Source: Clostridium sp. AWRP
GTDB taxonomy: Bacteria > Bacillota > Clostridia > Clostridiales > Clostridiaceae
DNA length: 64,000 bases
Direction of reading: 5' to 3'
Assembly: GCF_004006395.2 (NCBI RefSeq)
Contig: NZ_CP029758.2
Location: 3,410,001 to 3,474,000 of the forward strand
Shown: one piece after another, positions 25,246-32,677 of the stretch
Layout of the letters: every line of letters starts with the position of its first letter
Position numbering within the stretch: the first letter of the stretch is position 1
Notes under the pieces: generated by a model
Told to the model about the DNA's origin: nothing
Databases searched by the model: none
The model's input: the letters and a program-made list of their open reading frames with translations, nothing else
Program-made: the position numbers and the translations under genes

Positions 25246-26196
25246 TATTTAGTTAATAGGGGTATAATCCTTGTTATCTCTCATAACAGCAAAAACAATA
25301 CGTGTCAATTTATTGGCTGTAGCTCCTATAGCAACTAAGTGATGTTTACCCTCACTTCACTTTTTATTATAATATTCATTAAGAGGACTATCGTGTAAGA
25401 CACACGTTGAAGCAGATAAAAATAAGGCACGTCTAAGATACGGTGATCCTCTTTTGGATATTTTATTTTTATTAGATAGAAATTGTCCTGATTGCTTAAC
25501 GGTTGGATCAATTCCAGGAATAGTTGTTAGATGGCAGTCAAATTGACTATAATAAAACTCAATTTCTGAATCTAGAAATTTCATTTGTTTTTCAAGGAAT
25601 AGTACTTGACTAATAAGTTGTTTTATTTGAAACTTAAAAGCTTTTTTAGCTATCTTAATGCCAAAAGTATTTTTAGCTGCATTTTGAATCTCCTCAGCCT
25701 TATTAAAACCAAGTTTTCCCTTACTTTTTGTTTTCAATAGTTCAGTTAAATCATTTATATCCAATTCTAATATTCCTTCTGGAGTTTGGCATTTTTCGAG
25801 AACAGCTTTAGAACTTGCACCCCAAATATCAGAAAATAATTTATCATATTCAGGAAAAATTTGGTCAAGTACTGTAATTATTCTGCATTTAAGTTCAGAA
25901 ATTTCAGTAGTTAAAGAAAGTTTATATCTGCAAAGTTGTCTTAGAGCAAGAAGTTTATCATCACAAAGTTTTGTATTAGTAAATTTACCAAATCTAATAA
26001 CTTCGGCAATTATAAAAGAATCTTTGGTATCGTTTTTAGTTTTACGAATATACAAATTTCTAAAACTATCAGATTGAATATAATTAATAACGTTTATCTC
26101 ATATCCCTTTGTTAGCAAAAATAAATATAATGAGAGCCAATAATGCCCCGTAGCTTCATGATTATTTTTACCAATATCAACACCAACAATATACAT
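25246..26196 (-). pseudogene. IS110-family transposase, internally deleted and truncated
   Basis: The frame starts VGVDIGKNNHEATGHYW, where an intact IS110 protein has about 60 residues between the first aspartate motif and the MEATGHYW motif. Later, LTTIPGIDPTVKQSGQF joins two motifs that are normally ~35 residues apart. The catalytic-serine region KISKRGSPYLRRAL is kept, but a TGA at 25357 cuts the conserved C-terminus (KHHLVAIGATANKLTRIVFA continues in frame to 25246). Two deletions and a nonsense change make it inactive. Confidence 0.85.
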
Positions 26197-26450
26197 AAAA
26201 AGTCACCTTCATTTAAAAGATTATTTAGATAGAATCCTCTCATCTATGCAAGTTACAGCCTAATTCGATATACGAAAAATTGTAAAAATACAATTGACAT
26301 CTAGCTCATACGCAACATCTCGCAAAGAAGAGGCAGCAGTCTCTGCTCCGAGGTCAAAAATCCTCATGGGGGTGGGCGTAAACCTATATCTATACGAGAA
26401 TATTGTCTTAAAAGATGAGTTATTAAACAATAGTTATATAAATGAGCTTT
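26197..26450 (-). other. IS110 left-end noncoding region, possible bridge-RNA locus
   Basis: The ~250 bp upstream of the IS110 transposase has no ORF. It is less AT-rich than its surroundings and contains hairpin-forming blocks (GCAG-AGA-CTGC in GAGCAGAGACTGCTGCC; CCACCCCCATGAGG). IS110 elements carry their guide (bridge) RNA in this position upstream of the recombinase. By position this is the candidate region; the fold and the target loops were not verified. Confidence 0.35.
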
Positions 26451-26544
26451 AGAACTATAAAGATGTTATATAGATTAAAGTTTTAGGCAGGAAAACTATT
26501 ATTTAATGTTTACATGTTTATCATACTAGGGGGTGACGAAATGA

Positions 26545-26739
26545 ATGCCTATGTTATTATTGTTTCCATGGTATTGCATAACAACAACAGGTATAGTACT
26601 AGGAACAACAGTAATTTTTGCTATACTTGCATACTTAAAAGAGAAAGCTATACTTAAACACAAGAATAACTTTAAAGATAATAATAATGAATTTTCTATT
26701 ACTATTGATGATGATAGAAATAATCATTCAAAAAATTAA
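26545..26739 (+). CDS. 64-aa membrane peptide, similar in design to 23278-23472
   Basis: GGGGGTGACGAA precedes ATGAATG, again two overlapping starts. The second gives MPMLLLFPWYCITTTGIVLG, then TTVIFAILAYLKEKAILKHK, and an acidic/Asn-rich tail ending NNHSKN. It has one or two membrane spans followed by a charged tail, and the same length as the 23278 peptide. It is followed by the same hairpin block as 22078-22110. The function is unknown; a second type I toxin-like peptide is possible, but no antisense RNA is obvious. Confidence 0.45.
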   Translation: MPMLLLFPWYCITTTGIVLGTTVIFAILAYLKEKAILKHKNNFKDNNNEFSITIDDDRNNHSKN

Positions 26740-26873
26740 AATGCACCCATCCCATTGAGTGCACTTTGATTAACTAAAAACAATCTGATTTAAAAAACCG
26801 TAATCTGTTTATCCCATTTATCTTCTATCTCTATATCTAAATATCTAAAAACAGAACTATGTCACTTTCTAAA

Positions 26874-27230
26874 CCTTTTATAGCATTTAGAAAGTGTTGA
26901 AGTGCCATCTTCTAATTTTCCAATTTGTTTTTTATATGATGTTATAGATTTTCCAATACCATCAACTGAATTGCTATACATATGAGTTATTTGTAGGTTC
27001 CCACCATCTTTCAAATTGAATTTATCACCTATTTTATATTTTGGTGATAGATTAACAGTATTGATATTCGTATTTTTATTTAATATACTATTATTAGTGG
27101 GAGGAATCAGCCTGTATCCGTTTCGAGCGTTTATTGTCGGGGGAGTACTTTTAGTACTAACATTGGCAGTTACAGAAGGTTTCTTCTACATTGTTTTACT
27201 AGACACTGTATATCTAAATTTATTGATTAA
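26874..27230 (-). pseudogene. Decayed secreted-protein gene (possible DUF4352-like domain)
   Basis: Leftward reading gives KKPSVTANVSTKSTPPTINA, then ARNGYRLIPPTNNSILNKNT, and YKIGDKFNLKDGGNLQITHM before a TGA at 26874. An in-frame TAG lies upstream near residue 12 (FRYTVSSKTM, stop, KKPSV). The Ser/Thr/Pro-rich start and the KIGDKF...LQIT pattern recall extracellular immunoglobulin-like domains. With two stops and no clean start, I treat it as a remnant. The opposite-strand hydrophobic frame at 27016 is probably its shadow. Confidence 0.3.
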
Positions 27231-27297
27231 TTCACATTAAAAGAAATTTACGAATTATAGAATTATTCTATTATACTAAAAGTATTATAATTGAACG

Positions 27298-28128
27298 CTA
27301 AACTAATGGGAAAGAACCTAAAATTTTAACTATATTATTCTTACTAATTACTTCAATTGCCTCACTTATGTTTTTGTCTATAGCATAATGACCTTCTAAA
27401 TCAATAAAAAAGTAGTACTTACCAAGTGCTTTTTTAGTTGGGCGTGATATTATTGAAGTTAAATTAATATTCCTTGAAGAAAACTCATTTAAAATTTTTG
27501 ATAGCACTCCCGGTTTATTATTTATAGCATCCATAATAACTATTGAAGTTTTATACTGTTTATTTACATCATAGCTTTCAGGATTTTTTGAAAGTATAAT
27601 AAATCTTGTTTCATTATCCTGCGAATCAGTTATATTTTCTATAATAAAAGAAAATTTATTTTCGTTATTCAATATGTATTGAGGAATTATTGCTGATTCT
27701 CCAGTAATACCCTCTTTCAATTTTTCAAACGATTCCCCATTACTTTCAGTAGTTATAACTTTAATACTGTTAAATTGTTCTAAAAAATTATAACATTGAC
27801 CCTGAGTTTTAAATTGGGCATATACCTTTTCAATATCTGAAATCTTTAAAGCATTTGCTGCAAATGAAAACTGAATCGGGATAACAAGTTCGTGTATTAT
27901 CTGTAAATCTGTTTGTGCAAGTAAATCAAGTACAAGTTGTACATATCCATCAAGAGTATTTTCGATGGGTATAATTCCTAATTTGCATTCTTCACCAATT
28001 GTATTGAAAACTTTTGTTATAGTTGGATAGAATGTTATTTCTAAATTTTTATTAGTTTTTTGAATATATTTCTTTGTTGCAAGTTCACTAAAAGTACCTA
28101 CTGGACCAAGTGTGGCTATCTTATTCAT
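27298..28128 (-). CDS. pheA: Prephenate dehydratase with ACT domain
   Basis: 276 aa, GGAGGGAAATAA before the ATG. The catalytic domain (residues ~1-180) starts IATLGPVGTFSELATKKY and includes GIIPIENTLDGYVQLVLDLL. The C-terminal ACT domain (~195-270) has NKPGVLSKILNEFSSRNINL and the ISRP motif for phenylalanine feedback binding. It converts prephenate to phenylpyruvate in phenylalanine synthesis. It is monofunctional, with no chorismate mutase part. As a core gene within a decayed region, it may mark backbone or a displaced copy. Confidence 0.93.
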   Translation of the reverse strand: MNKIATLGPVGTFSELATKKYIQKTNKNLEITFYPTITKVFNTIGEECKLGIIPIENTLDGYVQLVLDLLAQTDLQIIHELVIPIQFSFAANALKISDIEKVYAQFKTQGQCYNFLEQFNSIKVITTESNGESFEKLKEGITGESAIIPQYILNNENKFSFIIENITDSQDNETRFIILSKNPESYDVNKQYKTSIVIMDAINNKPGVLSKILNEFSSRNINLTSIISRPTKKALGKYYFFIDLEGHYAIDKNISEAIEVISKNNIVKILGSFPLV

Positions 28129-28222
28129 TTATTTCCCTCCACAAAAGCATTAGTTATAAAAATAAATTTATATTAATACGCATTTTTTTACTATTACGTT
28201 TTATAAGAAAGTTATGTATTAC

Positions 28223-28685
28223 TTAGATTGTATTCTTATGAAATGCTTCAATAAAAACTCTATATGCGAAAATTTTTAGTTTTTTTTGCCTTTCCTTTCT
28301 TGAAGGTTGAGTTGTTCTTCTATATAACCATTCCAAATTTAACTTTTTTAAAATTTCTGGTGTACGCTTCACTTTTCCAGTGATTACATCAAGACTTCCT
28401 CCTACACCAAAAACAACTTTAGTATTAATATGATTTTTATGTCTATAAATCCATTTATCAGCAAGTGGTGACCCTAATGCAACTATAAGAATATCGGGGT
28501 TTGAAATCCTGATATTTTTTTAATTCTGGGTCTTCTTGAATCTGCACTGCAATTTCTGGATTTACAGTAATTGGGTGAAATGTCTCATTGCTACCTTCTG
28601 ATATTTTAGTATCAATTAATTCAACTGTTTCATTTAGATTTAGTTTTGAAAAATCTATCCCTAAAATATTTACATAATTTCCCAT
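28223..28685 (-). pseudogene. WecG/TagA-type glycosyltransferase with central deletion
   Basis: The first frame reads MGNYVNILGIDFSKLNLNET, then ELIDTKISEGS and TVNPEIAVQIQEDPELKKYQ. It shifts frame near 28500 into SNPDILIVALGSPLADKWIY, then VVFGVGGSLDVITGKVKRTP and LKKLNLEWLYRRT up to the stop at 28223. About 70-80 residues of the TagA core are missing between the halves. The intact enzyme transfers N-acetylmannosamine in wall teichoic acid linkage-unit synthesis; this copy cannot. It lies downstream of cassette copy 1. Confidence 0.85.
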
Positions 28686-28765
28686 GTCATGTCTTCTTTC
28701 ATTAAAATTAAATTCAGCATAATTGCAATTAATATTGAATGCAATAAAATCTTACGTCATAAAGT

Positions 28766-28995
28766 ACAACTGTGAATTTCTTTTTAATCCATTGTCTTTA
28801 TATACATAACATCATGAAATACAAATTTATACCTAAAATATATTATATCATAGGGATTGGACACGCAGTATATGCATATAGAATGAAATTACGGCAGATA
28901 AGCTATATAATGGCCAGAGATCATAAATGGATCTATATTTAATCATAGCCCCATTTATGATCTATATTTATTTTGTATAATAAGAATTATTTGTA
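28766..28995 (-). repeat. Four-copy intergenic cassette, copy 1 (upstream of the tagA remnant)
   Basis: Shared landmarks on the + strand are ACAACTGTGAATTTC, then TATATTATATCATAGGG, GGACACGCAGTATATG, then ACGGCAG and GGCCAGAGATCATAAATGG, and a hairpin near 28925-28955 (ATCATAGCCCCATTT). Read leftward, it offers an extended -10, TGATATAAT, with a 5' leader of ~150 nt to the gene at 28685. Copies 2-4 lie at 30665, 31280 and 31914. Confidence 0.75.
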
Positions 28996-29261
28996 TAAAA
29001 AAATACATAAAATAATTTACATACTTAACGTCTATACCTTTTGTTATTTTTCATTTCTATTTTAATAAATCATTAATATTCTTCATATTCATGCATTATT
29101 GGTATTCTTATATATTTATATTGTAGACATATGGCAATAAGTTGAAATTACTAATTGTATCTCATAATATGGTTTTTTATTCAATATGTCCTATAAATTC
29201 ACCTAATTTACATACGATATATAAATTGTAAAATAAAATTAAAACTTGGGGAGGTTTTATA

Positions 29262-29626
29262 ATGAAAAATTTATTAAAAACTTAGCATTTGTACTTTCTA
29301 TTACAAGTATTCTAGTTACAGGCTTTGCTTTTGGAAATAAAGTACAAGCTTCCCCTGGAAAAGCTGTATCATCATTCTATATAACTGCTTATTCTGATGC
29401 TAATGCTAAACCTGTATTCTACGTCGATGAGAAAGATGCTGACAAAGTTAATTATTCTGATGGAAGTACTGTATCTTGGAAAACCTATATAGCTGTTTCA
29501 ACTTTAAGTAAAGAAATGCATACAATTGAAGTTTTTTGTGAAGGTGATTTATGTGGAGGTTCAAATGATTGTAGAATGGGCAGCTATAATAAACTTTCTG
29601 ACAAAATTACCATTAATGTAGAATAG
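29262..29626 (+). pseudogene. Small secreted protein with a frameshift in its signal peptide (or phase-variable)
   Basis: GGGGAGGTTTTATA precedes ATG at 29262, but that frame stops after 7 codons. One more A in the A5 run at 29265-29269 would give MKKFIKNLAFVLSITSILVT, then GFAFGNKVQA, a normal signal peptide joined to the long open frame. The mature part (~95 aa) has AVSSFYITAYSDANAKPVFY and a cysteine cluster CEGDLCGGSNDC. No family is recognised. Either it is a recent pseudogene or the A-run switches it. Confidence 0.6.
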
Positions 29627-29637
29627 GAGAATTATAC

Positions 29638-30084
29638 ATGAAAATCAATTCAAAAAATATCTATACTAAAAATTCTAATTATATTTCTAATACAAACACA
29701 ACTAATAACATATCAACTTTTAAATCAAGCATGGATGAAGCTAAAAACAAATTATCTGGTTCAGATATACTAAGAAATGCCCCTGACAGTGTAGTTAAAT
29801 CTTGGGACAATGTTGTAAATAGCCTTTCTAAAGAAGACAGGCTTGATGCAGGAATAGCTATGTTTAAACTTAACGAACTTAATATGGCTAATCCTAATTT
29901 CAATTCAAAAAGTGTAAACTCTTTTAGCTATGGTAACTTTAATAACTTATTAAACTCGTTAGTAAATGAAATGAAAAGGCAATCTAATTTACTTTGCGTA
30001 GATGAAAAAACTAGAATTGCTAATAGTAAAGAGCTTTATATTTTGAATAAATTTAAGCAGGAACTAGCTAAGTATAATTTATAA
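29638..30084 (+). CDS. Asn/Ser-rich hypothetical protein, 148 aa
   Basis: AGGAGAATTATAC precedes the ATG, 11 bp after the previous stop, so it is co-transcribed with the secreted-protein gene. The first 40 residues are Asn/Thr/Ser-rich (MKINSKNIYTKNSNYISNTN). The rest is helical with VVNSLSKEDRLDAGIAMFKL and later ELYILNKFKQELAKYNL. It resembles the 22400 protein in plan. There is no signal peptide or known domain. A strong bidirectional terminator follows. Confidence 0.6.
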   Translation: MKINSKNIYTKNSNYISNTNTTNNISTFKSSMDEAKNKLSGSDILRNAPDSVVKSWDNVVNSLSKEDRLDAGIAMFKLNELNMANPNFNSKSVNSFSYGNFNNLLNSLVNEMKRQSNLLCVDEKTRIANSKELYILNKFKQELAKYNL

Positions 30085-30090
30085 ATGTTC

Positions 30091-30141
30091 TAAAAAGTTG
30101 TGAATAACACTAAAAATCTAAAGTTATTCACAACTTTTTCT
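30091..30141. terminator. Long bidirectional terminator
   Basis: AAAAAGTTGTGAATAAC and GTTATTCACAACTTTTT form a perfect 17-bp stem with a 14-nt loop. It serves the rightward 29638 gene and the leftward acetyltransferase gene at 30179. Confidence 0.9.
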
Positions 30142-30178
30142 TTATAAATTGTGAATATTCCGTCACAACGGTATTTAA

Positions 30179-30589
30179 TTAAGGTCTATTAAACATAAAT
30201 TTATAAAAATCTTCTTCTTTAAATCCGCATTTCAAATATAATCTTTCAGCATATTTTGTCCAAAGAACTTTACTTGTATCTTTTATACTTGGATAGTTGT
30301 TTATAAATTCAATTAGTTTTTTTCCTAAGCCATTACCCCTATATTTTTCATCAATAATTACATCTAATATTAGACTGTAGACAGCATAATCACTTATAAC
30401 TCTTGCAAACCCAATTTGTATATCATTGTGATAAATTGCAAAACAAAGTGAAGTTTCAATTGTTTTAGCAATGACTTCAGCAGGTCGATTTTTAGCCCAA
30501 TGAGATTGCCTTAACAGGCTGCAAACCTCACCTAATTTAATCCGAGTAGCATCGTCTGTAAATATGTATTCACCTTCAATTATTTCCAT
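30179..30589 (-). CDS. GNAT-family acetyltransferase
   Basis: 136 aa. The N-terminal segment (LLRQSHWAKNRPAEVIAKTI) and the core (VISDYAVYSLILDVIIDEKY, then RGNGLGKKLIEFI) give the acetyl-CoA motif R-G-N-G-L-G-K. It ends with the usual RLYLKCGFKE strand-helix. The substrate is unknown. Its promoter region is cassette copy 2, 76 bp upstream of the ATG. Confidence 0.88.
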   Translation of the reverse strand: MEIIEGEYIFTDDATRIKLGEVCSLLRQSHWAKNRPAEVIAKTIETSLCFAIYHNDIQIGFARVISDYAVYSLILDVIIDEKYRGNGLGKKLIEFINNYPSIKDTSKVLWTKYAERLYLKCGFKEEDFYKFMFNRP

Positions 30590-30664
30590 TATAAAAACCC
30601 ATCTAAAGCGTGATTAAAATAGTTTTATTGCTCATTTTATCTTGTGATTGTAACTCAATAAATT

Positions 30665-30888
30665 ACAACTGTGAATTTCTCTTTAATCCATCGTCTTTAT
30701 ATAAATAACAGCATGAACTATAAATTATGTCTAAAATATATTATATCATAGGGCTTGGACATGTAGTATATGTATAAGAATGGAATTGTGGCAGATGAGT
30801 TATATAATGGTCAAGGATCATAAAAGGAGCCATGTTTGGTATAGCTCCATTTTTTATATTTTGCTCATATAATAAGAATTATTTGTAC
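30665..30888 (-). repeat. Four-copy intergenic cassette, copy 2 (upstream of the acetyltransferase)
   Basis: Same landmarks as copy 1: ACAACTGTGAATTTC, TATATTATATCATAGGG, GGACATGTAGTATATG, GTGGCAG and ATCATAAAAGG. It has the best terminator hairpin of the four (GGAGCCAT/ATAGCTCC then ATTTTTT, rightward). The leftward extended -10 TGATATAAT is kept. Its right end coincides with the stop of the broken membrane gene at 30888. Confidence 0.75.
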
Positions 30889-31157
30889 TAAATTAAATGA
30901 AATAGGTCTATGCATAAAATTGTAATACCCATTATTAAAAGATGTAACCACTCTATATTTATAAGTCCAAATAGCTTTATATTCTTTTGCTTATCATACC
31001 TAATTAATCTATCCAATACGCATATAAAACCGATAACTACTATTATATTTCACCAATAAACATACTTTAGAGCCACTTTATTTGCAGTAGAAAATGAAAA
31101 TCCTAAAACAATATAAATAATGATGCTTCTTAGTATAAAATCTAAATTCTTACCCAT
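30888..31157 (-). pseudogene. Small membrane protein interrupted by one TGA
   Basis: ATGGAGGAATTTC precedes ATG at 31157. The 89-codon frame reads MGKNLDFILRSIIIYIVLGF, then SFSTANKVALKYVYW, TGA, NIIVVIGFICVLDRLIRY, and later LLIMGITILCIDLFHLI, with three hydrophobic segments. Only the in-frame TGA at codon 36 breaks it, so inactivation looks recent. No family is recognised. Its promoter is cassette copy 3. Confidence 0.6.
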
Positions 31158-31279
31158 GAAATTCCTCCATGACTATCATTAGACCAGGGATTTAATCCTA
31201 TTTTCTTAGTAACTTTACCCAATATCTACATCCCCTTCATATCAATAATATTTTCATAACTGTTAGTACTCAAAAATTT

Positions 31280-31505
31280 ACAACTGTGAATTCCTCTTTA
31301 ACTCATTGTCTTTATATAAATAACAGCATGAGCTGTAAAATTTATACCTAAAATATATTATATTATAGGGTGGACATGCAGTATATGTATATAAAACGGG
31401 ATGCTAATATTGTGGCAGAGAAGTTTTATAATGATCAGGAATCATAAATGGATCTATGTTGGGTAATAGCCCCATTTTTTATATTTATTTCGTACAATAA
31501 GAAGA
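31280..31505 (-). repeat. Four-copy intergenic cassette, copy 3 (upstream of the broken membrane gene)
   Basis: Landmarks are ACAACTGTGAATTCC, TATATTATATTATAGGG, GGACATGCAGTATATG, GTGGCAG and AATCATAAATGG, with a hairpin ending ATAGCCCCATTTTTT. The leftward -10 reads TATAATATAAT, having lost the TG of the other copies. It has an insertion near 31400 relative to copies 2 and 4. Confidence 0.7.
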
Positions 31506-31512
31506 TTTTGAA

Positions 31513-31872
31513 CTATTTATCATATAGATATTTTAGGCTTTCATCTTCAGCATGTTTATAAACTCTTCCATCAAAAGGCATACCTGATATACCAGTTTGA
31601 TGTATATTTTTATAATCATACCAATATGTTGCCTTTGGTTCATCAGTAAAAATTACACTTAGACTATACTCACCAGAGCCTAATATTTTACCCATGTAAG
31701 TATGCTCTACTTTTATATGTTTAATATCTTTAGTAGTATAGCCTTTAGTAGTTATTAAATACTTCTCAGCTTTTGAATGAATATCTATTTTATTGCTAGT
31801 AACTATAATAATTTGAATGAGACAAAGGAATGTTAGTATTATAAGAATAGTGACTTTAATCTTTTTTTTCAT
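31513..31872 (-). CDS. Membrane-anchored DUF3139-like protein
   Basis: 119 aa, AGGAGTAAGAGC before the ATG. An N-terminal membrane anchor (VTILIILTFLCLIQIIIVTS) is followed by a small extracytoplasmic domain: LITTKGYTTKDIKHIKVEHT, LGSGEYSLSVIFTDEPKATY and YWYDYKN. This order matches DUF3139 proteins of Bacillus and Clostridium, whose function is unknown. Its promoter lies in cassette copy 4, only 42 bp from the ATG. Confidence 0.7.
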   Translation of the reverse strand: MKKKIKVTILIILTFLCLIQIIIVTSNKIDIHSKAEKYLITTKGYTTKDIKHIKVEHTYMGKILGSGEYSLSVIFTDEPKATYWYDYKNIHQTGISGMPFDGRVYKHAEDESLKYLYDK

Positions 31873-31913
31873 GCTCTTACTCCTATTTAAATTGCATTTA
31901 TTTACAACTGTAA

Positions 31914-32103
31914 ATTTCTCTTTAATCCATTGCTTTATATAAATAACATCACGAACTATAAATTATGTCTAAAATATATTATATCATAGAGATAAATATG
32001 CAGTATATGTGTATAGAATGGAATTGTGGCAGAAAAGTTATATAATGGCCAGAGATCATAAATAGAACTATATTTAATTATAGCTCCATTTTTATATATT
32101 TAA
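31914..32103 (-). repeat. Four-copy intergenic cassette, copy 4 (upstream of the DUF3139-like gene)
   Basis: Landmarks are ACAACTGTAAATTTC, TATATTATATCATAGAG, ATATGCAGTATATG, GTGGCAG and GGCCAGAGATCATAAATAG, with hairpin GAACTATA/TATAGCTC then ATTTTTA. The leftward extended -10 TGATATAAT is kept. It is the shortest copy. Confidence 0.75.
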
Positions 32104-32215
32104 CTTAAAATAGATGTATTTTAAAAATAAAAATTGGTTTGTGTAATTTTTATTTTTATAGTATAATATCTAAGTTGTTGAAAATTAGTAACAAATTAGT
32201 AAGGATGTATAATTA

Positions 32216-32389
32216 ATGAACACATTGTTAGAAAAAGTAAGAAATAGGCTGTATGCTATGTTAGATTCAGGTGAATTTACTGATGAAGAAATATTATCTG
32301 TAAGCCAAGAACTGGACAAGCTAATTCTCTCTTATTATAAACCTAATCTATTAAACTTTTCTGAAAACCACAAAAAAAACAAAACTTAA
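32216..32389 (+). CDS. Spo0E-like aspartyl-phosphate phosphatase
   Basis: 57 aa, a short gene between the cassette and agrD. The sequence MNTLLEKVRNRLYAMLDSGE, then FTDEEILSVSQELDKLILSY, shows the Spo0E signature SQELDKLI at the end of helix 2. Members of this family dephosphorylate Spo0A~P or related response regulators and so delay sporulation. Clostridia vary in which regulator is targeted. It is transcribed with or just ahead of agrD, which links peptide signalling and sporulation control by position. Confidence 0.8.
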   Translation: MNTLLEKVRNRLYAMLDSGEFTDEEILSVSQELDKLILSYYKPNLLNFSENHKKNKT

Positions 32390-32482
32390 TTTTTAAATTT
32401 TATTTTTTTGAAAAATATAGAAGTATAATCTAATATTTTGTAGAACTTATAAATTTAAACATTTATAGGAGGTATAAGAAAA

Positions 32483-32626
32483 ATGAAAAATTTAAAAGAG
32501 AGTCTCTTAAAGAAAAGCATGAAAGTTGTAGGTTACTTATCTTTGTTTTTAGCTGGAATAGTTATAGTTACAACCTGTTTTATGGGCTTTCATCAGCCAA
32601 AATGCCCCGATGAACTCCTTAAATAG
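32483..32626 (+). CDS. agrD: AgrD-type cyclic thiolactone autoinducer prepeptide
   Basis: 47 aa, GGAGGTATAAGAAAA before the ATG. It has the AgrD layout: an amphipathic, positively charged leader (MKNLKESLLKKSMKVVGYLS), a hydrophobic stretch, the core TTCFMGF with the ring cysteine at position 32, and the acidic tail HQPKCPDELLK. The tail carries the QPKxPxxL pattern of clostridial cyclic lactone peptides. The likely ring is CFMGF. AgrB, which should process and export it, is not in the window, and the receptor gene after it is broken. Confidence 0.85.
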   Translation: MKNLKESLLKKSMKVVGYLSLFLAGIVIVTTCFMGFHQPKCPDELLK

Positions 32627-32677
32627 TAATTAGTTTTTACAAATGTTGTAAAAACTAATTATAGGTGGGATATTTAT

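Noticed and set aside
27016..27240. 74-aa hydrophobic rightward frame
   Set aside because: The only start is an unsupported TTG. The opposite strand reads as a more protein-like decayed gene, so this is probably its shadow.
28766..32103. CRISPR array
   Set aside because: Repeats are ~200 bp, few, divergent and each tied to a gene; there are no short regular repeats with spacers and no cas genes anywhere in the window.
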